Part shown: one piece after another, positions 5,386-8,863 of the stretch
How the letters are laid out: each line of letters starts with the position of its first letter
How positions within the stretch are numbered: position 1 is the stretch's first letter
Assembly (NCBI GenBank): GCA_964491625.1
Contig: CAZBIU010000290.1
Coordinates: forward strand, 1 to 8,863
From: Fen-1118 sp964491625
Lineage (GTDB): Bacteria; Myxococcota_A; Polyangia; Fen-1088
Direction: 5' to 3'
DNA: 8,863 nt
Program-made: the position numbers and the translations under genes
Notes under the pieces: generated by a model
What the model was told of the DNA's origin: nothing
Database searches by the model: none
The model's input: the letters and a program-made list of their open reading frames with translations, nothing else

Positions 5386-7881
5386 TTAGAGCTCCCTCTC
5401 CAGGACGCGGGCCAGGCTACGAACATGCGGCTCGCGCAGGATATGAAGGTGGTGAGCAGCCACGTAGTGCAAGATAACCTGGTCAGCTCGCCCCGCCCAG
5501 CCAAGATCGGAGCGAACCTTCACCCAAGGAGGAACCATTTCGTCTTCGTTGGCGCGCACGATGAGCAGACGGCTGTGCAGGTGTTTCCGCTCGGCTGCAA
5601 AGTGTTCGACCAACATGTCGCTGGCCGGACCATCCACGGGCAAGTCCACCGGATGTTCACCCGCGCCGCCCAGCCCCTGGTCCGCGAACGCTCGCAGACG
5701 CGCGCGGCGGACGATCTTGCGCGCCCAGGACAGGACGCGCAGCGGGTCCCGCCTGGCCCAGCGCACGTACTGGAGGGCCTGCATGAGATGATCGGTCTGG
5801 AAGCCGCCAGGTAGGATGGCATCGAGCACCGCCACCAGCGCGACGGGTTCGCCTGCGGCCTCGAGTTGCCAGGCGGTCTCGTAGGCCACGATGCCGCCGA
5901 AACACAAGCCCAGCAGGTGATAGGGCCCATGCGGCTGATGCTGCCGGATGAGATTGACGTAGCGTCGGGCGACCCTCTCGATCGAGGGTGGAGATTCCTG
6001 GGCGGGCAGGTAGCGACAAGGGGCGTGCATGGCGATGACGGGCACGCTTCCTTCCAGGGACAACGCCAGATCCTGGTAGAGGGTCACGCCCATCAGGCAG
6101 AATAGCGGCGGCTGCTCTGCTGACCCCGTTCTCAATCGGACCACAATGGGATCATCGGGCGAGAAGGCTTGCCCCAGACGCAAAGCCAGTTTCTCCACCG
6201 TGGGTGCCTCGTAGAGCATTTGCAGCGCCACCTCAATGCCAAGCGCTCGGCGCATGCGCGCCACGGTTTCGATGGCCTGCCCCGAGGTTCCCCCCAGGGC
6301 AAAGAAATCGTCGTCGACTCCCGGCTGGACAACGCCCAGTGTCTCTCGCCAGATGGCGGCGATGCGTGTCTCCAGATCGTTGCGCGGAGGTTGCACCTTC
6401 GTCGCGCCCGATCGACTAGGCGAGGGGCGCGGTAGCTGTTTGCGGTCGATCTTACCGTTCGAGTTGAGCGGAAAGACGTCCAGGGCTACGAATGCCGATG
6501 GCACCATGTAGGAAGGTAGATGACTGCGGGCCGCCGCGAGCAACGCCGATTGACTGGCCGAGCCGGTCCAGTAGGCCACCAGGCGCGGCTCAGGCTGATC
6601 CTGACCATCGACCACAGCCAGCGCTTCGCGCACCTCGGGCACTGAGCACAAGACGGCTTCGATCTCACCCAACTCGACGCGGAAACCAGAGATCTTTACC
6701 TGGTGATCCAAACGGCCCAGGCACTCGAAGTTACCGTCGGAACGCCTGCGCCCCAGGTCACCCGTGCGATAGACGCGTTCACCCGAGGGAAGAAGCACGA
6801 AGCGCTGTAGGGTAAGGTCGGGCCGCCCAAGGTAGCCGCGCGCCAGGCCCGCACCGCCGATGGCGATCTCGCCCTCTTGTTCGGCCGGCAACGATTGACC
6901 TTGGTCGTCCAGGATGTACATGGTCGTGCGATCGATCGGCCGCCCGATGGTTACCCGTTCACCCTTCCGACCGATGCGCGCGAGGGATGACCACACGGTG
7001 GTTTCCGTCGGTCCGTACATATTCCACAACTCACAACCTGCGTCGAGCAAGCGATCTGCCAAGGCGGATGACATCGCATCACCCCCACAGAGCATGCGCA
7101 GTTTGCCGTTGCCCTGCCAACCTGCCTCGACCAGGAGGCGCCAGCTGGCTGGCGTCGCTTGCATGATGGAGATGTCGCCGTCTTCCAGGCGTCGTCGCAG
7201 ACGATACGGATCGCGAGCGGTCGCGCGATCCACGATGACTACGGTGGCTCCCTGGTAGAGGGGCAAGAACAGCTCGAGCCCGGCGATATCGAAGGAGGTG
7301 GTGGTGATGGCCAGCAGCCGCTCGTCCTGGCTCATGCCCGGGGTGTGGGCCATCGAGGCGATGAGATTGGCGAATGCACCTCGGGTGATTTCCACGCCCT
7401 TGGGTCGTCCCGTGGACCCCGACGTGAACAAGACGTACATGAGCTGTTCAGGCGGTACAGGCACGGACTCTAGCTCGGTGGAAAAACCACAGCCCACCTG
7501 GAAGGGATCCTCCAGCACGACCAACCTGCCGGCAGGAGACGCAGCCAAAGAAGAATTCGGCCCCACAAGCAGGACCTGGGGCGCGGCGTCCTCCATCGCG
7601 AGGCGCAGACGATCCGCAGGATTCGACGGATCGAGCGGGACATAGGCGCCGCCTGCCTTGAGCGTGGCCAGCATCGCGATAAGCTCGCACGCGCCGCGGG
7701 CCATCGAGATGCCGACGTGAGATTCCCGTGTGACGCCCAGGGTGCGCAGCTGTCCGGCAAGCCGGTTCGACAGTCGGTCGAGATCGTCATAGGTCAGGCG
7801 ACCATCTGGCGCCTCCACGGCGGTGTGATTTCCGCGTAGGGCCACGATCTCGTGCAAGCGCGCGATCAGATCGACAGGCAT
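5386..7881 (-). CDS. Single-module NRPS-like protein: adenylation, carrier, thioesterase; glycine-like code
   Basis: An 831-residue cytoplasmic protein that would activate an amino acid with ATP, load it on its own carrier domain and release or transfer it by its thioesterase. The adenylation domain (about 15-490) shows LTYDDL, LKAGGAYVPLD, the ATP loop TSGSTGRPKG (153-162), FDIAG with Asp198, NMYGPTE (287-293), GLARGYL, YRTGDL, QVKISGFRVELGEIE, LPSYMVP and NGKIDR with Lys477. Aligned by hand to GrsA, the ten specificity residues read D-I-L-Q-L-G-M-V-W-K, close to the published glycine code DILQLGLIWK. The carrier domain has DDFFALGGTSG with phosphopantetheine Ser533. The thioesterase has GLCFGG with Cys660 where Ser is usual, Asp687 (VLDAIL) and His811 (AAHHLHIL). 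There is no condensation domain. The start is uncertain: an open frame runs up to a TTG at 8031, but the 50 extra codons have clearly less GC-rich third positions and no family similarity, so I chose the ATG at 7881. It follows the membrane glycosyltransferase on the same strand. Confidence 0.85.
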   Translation of the reverse strand: MPVDLIARLHEIVALRGNHTAVEAPDGRLTYDDLDRLSNRLAGQLRTLGVTRESHVGISMARGACELIAMLATLKAGGAYVPLDPSNPADRLRLAMEDAAPQVLLVGPNSSLAASPAGRLVVLEDPFQVGCGFSTELESVPVPPEQLMYVLFTSGSTGRPKGVEITRGAFANLIASMAHTPGMSQDERLLAITTTSFDIAGLELFLPLYQGATVVIVDRATARDPYRLRRRLEDGDISIMQATPASWRLLVEAGWQGNGKLRMLCGGDAMSSALADRLLDAGCELWNMYGPTETTVWSSLARIGRKGERVTIGRPIDRTTMYILDDQGQSLPAEQEGEIAIGGAGLARGYLGRPDLTLQRFVLLPSGERVYRTGDLGRRRSDGNFECLGRLDHQVKISGFRVELGEIEAVLCSVPEVREALAVVDGQDQPEPRLVAYWTGSASQSALLAAARSHLPSYMVPSAFVALDVFPLNSNGKIDRKQLPRPSPSRSGATKVQPPRNDLETRIAAIWRETLGVVQPGVDDDFFALGGTSGQAIETVARMRRALGIEVALQMLYEAPTVEKLALRLGQAFSPDDPIVVRLRTGSAEQPPLFCLMGVTLYQDLALSLEGSVPVIAMHAPCRYLPAQESPPSIERVARRYVNLIRQHQPHGPYHLLGLCFGGIVAYETAWQLEAAGEPVALVAVLDAILPGGFQTDHLMQALQYVRWARRDPLRVLSWARKIVRRARLRAFADQGLGGAGEHPVDLPVDGPASDMLVEHFAAERKHLHSRLLIVRANEDEMVPPWVKVRSDLGWAGRADQVILHYVAAHHLHILREPHVRSLARVLEREL

Positions 7882-8047
7882 CTCGCCCTGGGCAGTTGTT
7901 CGCAAGCTCGGTGCGGTGGTTGTCCGAGGCAGTTCTTCACGACCGAAGGGTGGCACGGGACACATTGGCGAATGGACTCTGCTTGAACGTGGCGAACGGT
8001 CAATCTTGTTCACAGGTGAGAAACAGGGCAATCAACTTGATCCGGTT
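7882..8047 (-). other. Spacer, or N-terminal extension, ahead of the NRPS-like gene
   Basis: This 166-bp stretch lies between the end of the membrane glycosyltransferase gene and the chosen NRPS start. It is in frame with the NRPS gene from a TTG at 8031, with another ATG at 7965, but neither has a recognisable ribosome site. A hand count gives about half GC at third positions in the extension, well below the gene body. A TTGACC is present on the minus strand without a good -10 partner, so no promoter is claimed. Confidence 0.45.
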
Positions 8048-8863
8048 CTACGGCGGAGGTTCGGGCTCGACCTCCGTCGAGCGGCTGGTGCGCTCCCAGT
8101 GCCGGTGACGGCCGCGCAAGAAGAACCCGAGGTAGAGCGGTATCTTCCACAACACATAAAGAGGCACGGCCGCCAGGGTGCGTGCGGAAACCAAGTGGCG
8201 GCCAAAACGCCACCAAGCGCTCAAGACTGCGACCAGGATCAGTGCCGCCGCGCTCAGGCAAAGCAGCAACGGACCTGCGGATTCCCCCATCGCGACGGCG
8301 CCTATGGCGACCAGCGATAGCCCGGCAACGCCGCTCACCAAAAGAGCAAGTGGCGGCACCATCAGGTCCAAGGCCATAGCGACCAAAGCAGCCTTCCGCC
8401 GCGCTATCCCGACCAGCAGAAGTTGCGGTCCTCGCAACAATAGAGTGGAAAGATGGCCGTGCTCCCAGCGGCGTCGCTGTACCAGTTGAACCTGTCCAGG
8501 CTCGGGCAAGGCGCTCGAAACGCTGACCGCGGAACACAGGATTGGCGGGGTCCCGGCCAAGGCAAGCTCGATTCCCAGCACCATGTCCTCCACCAAGTTG
8601 GCGCGCAGCGGGGGCGCATCGCGCAGCATCGGCCAGGGGAAGGCCATCCCGCTGCCGGTGAGCTGGCAGGGCAAGCCCAGGCGATGGAGCCCGCGGGGAC
8701 GGACCTGATTGCGCACCAAGAAGGCCAGCCCGCTCAACGCCGAGCGCGCGTTGGGTTTGGGCGGCAAGGTCAACAGATACTCTGCCTGGACCGGCCGCCC
8801 GGTTCGTGCCGCGACACAAGCCAGCGCCTCGAGCCCGTTCGCGCTGACTCGGAAGTCTGCGTC
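8048..8863 (-). CDS. Membrane-bound family 2 glycosyltransferase (cellulose-synthase-like), N-terminus outside window
   Basis: The C-terminal 271 residues of a processive-type GT2; the frame is open to the window edge, so the start and the nucleotide-binding first half are missing. The first visible residues are DADFRVSANGLEAL, with the DxD metal-binding motif, followed by TGRPVQAEYLL. Next come GSGMAFPWPML and VEDMVLGIELALAG, the acidic segment holding the likely catalytic Asp. QRRRWEHGH follows, the QxxRW motif that binds the acceptor glycan in this family. Three to four hydrophobic segments then follow (about residues 155-250), ending in a short basic and Pro-rich tail. Such enzymes add a sugar to a lipid carrier or growing chain at the inner membrane. 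It lies directly upstream of the NRPS-like gene on the same strand and probably shares a transcript with it. The sugar cannot be deduced. Confidence 0.85.
   Translation of the reverse strand, partial: DADFRVSANGLEALACVAARTGRPVQAEYLLTLPPKPNARSALSGLAFLVRNQVRPRGLHRLGLPCQLTGSGMAFPWPMLRDAPPLRANLVEDMVLGIELALAGTPPILCSAVSVSSALPEPGQVQLVQRRRWEHGHLSTLLLRGPQLLLVGIARRKAALVAMALDLMVPPLALLVSGVAGLSLVAIGAVAMGESAGPLLLCLSAAALILVAVLSAWWRFGRHLVSARTLAAVPLYVLWKIPLYLGFFLRGRHRHWERTSRSTEVEPEPPP

Noticed and set aside
3701..5386. Long minus-strand open frame (561 codons) opposite the hydrolase-like gene
   Set aside because: The product has no family motifs, while the plus-strand frame has clear motifs, a signal segment and a ribosome site. 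High GC readily leaves antisense frames open.
7951..7969. TGGCAC followed by TTGG resembling a sigma-54 promoter
   Set aside because: The spacing and the -12 element do not fit, and it points away from the NRPS-like gene.

Overview
The window looks like part of an extracellular polysaccharide (capsule, exopolysaccharide or O-antigen type) biosynthesis locus from a GC-rich Gram-negative bacterium, most likely a proteobacterium. The gene families (MOP-type flippase, O-antigen ligase/polymerase-like membrane protein, family 2 glycosyltransferases) support the polysaccharide reading. Dense coding with GC-rich third positions supports a high-GC bacterium. I cannot name the genus. No rRNA, tRNA, CRISPR array or insertion sequence is visible.

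Layout. From base 892 leftward to the window edge (minus strand) lies a flippase gene whose frame is cut by an in-frame TAG after 179 codons; the homologous reading continues open to base 1. A 138-bp divergent gap separates it from a tight plus-strand operon. That operon holds a polytopic O-antigen ligase/polymerase-like protein (1031-2419), a soluble GT2-type glycosyltransferase (2421-3443, 1 nt gap) and a membrane-anchored or secreted glycoside-hydrolase-like protein (3440-5236, overlapping by 4 nt). Downstream of the operon a short spacer carries a decayed copy of the 3' end of the polymerase-like gene (about 5272-5349) and a GC-rich hairpin. Converging from the right, on the minus strand, are the C-terminal part of a processive-type membrane glycosyltransferase (8863-8048, cut by the window edge) and a one-module NRPS-like protein with adenylation, carrier and thioesterase domains (7881-5386).

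How the genes may work together. Glycosyltransferases build a lipid-linked glycan, the flippase would move it across the inner membrane, the ligase/polymerase-like protein would polymerise or transfer it, and the anchored hydrolase-like protein could trim, edit or release it in the periplasm. The NRPS-like module has no condensation domain. Its specificity residues, aligned by hand to GrsA, read close to the published glycine code, and its thioesterase has Cys instead of the usual Ser nucleophile. A working idea, not shown by the sequence alone, is that it activates glycine (or another small amino acid) for decoration of the polymer.

The points most worth a second look are the nonsense codon in the flippase, the polymerase 3'-end repeat bracketing the GT-hydrolase pair, and the condensation-less, glycine-coded NRPS module with a Cys-type thioesterase in a glycan locus.
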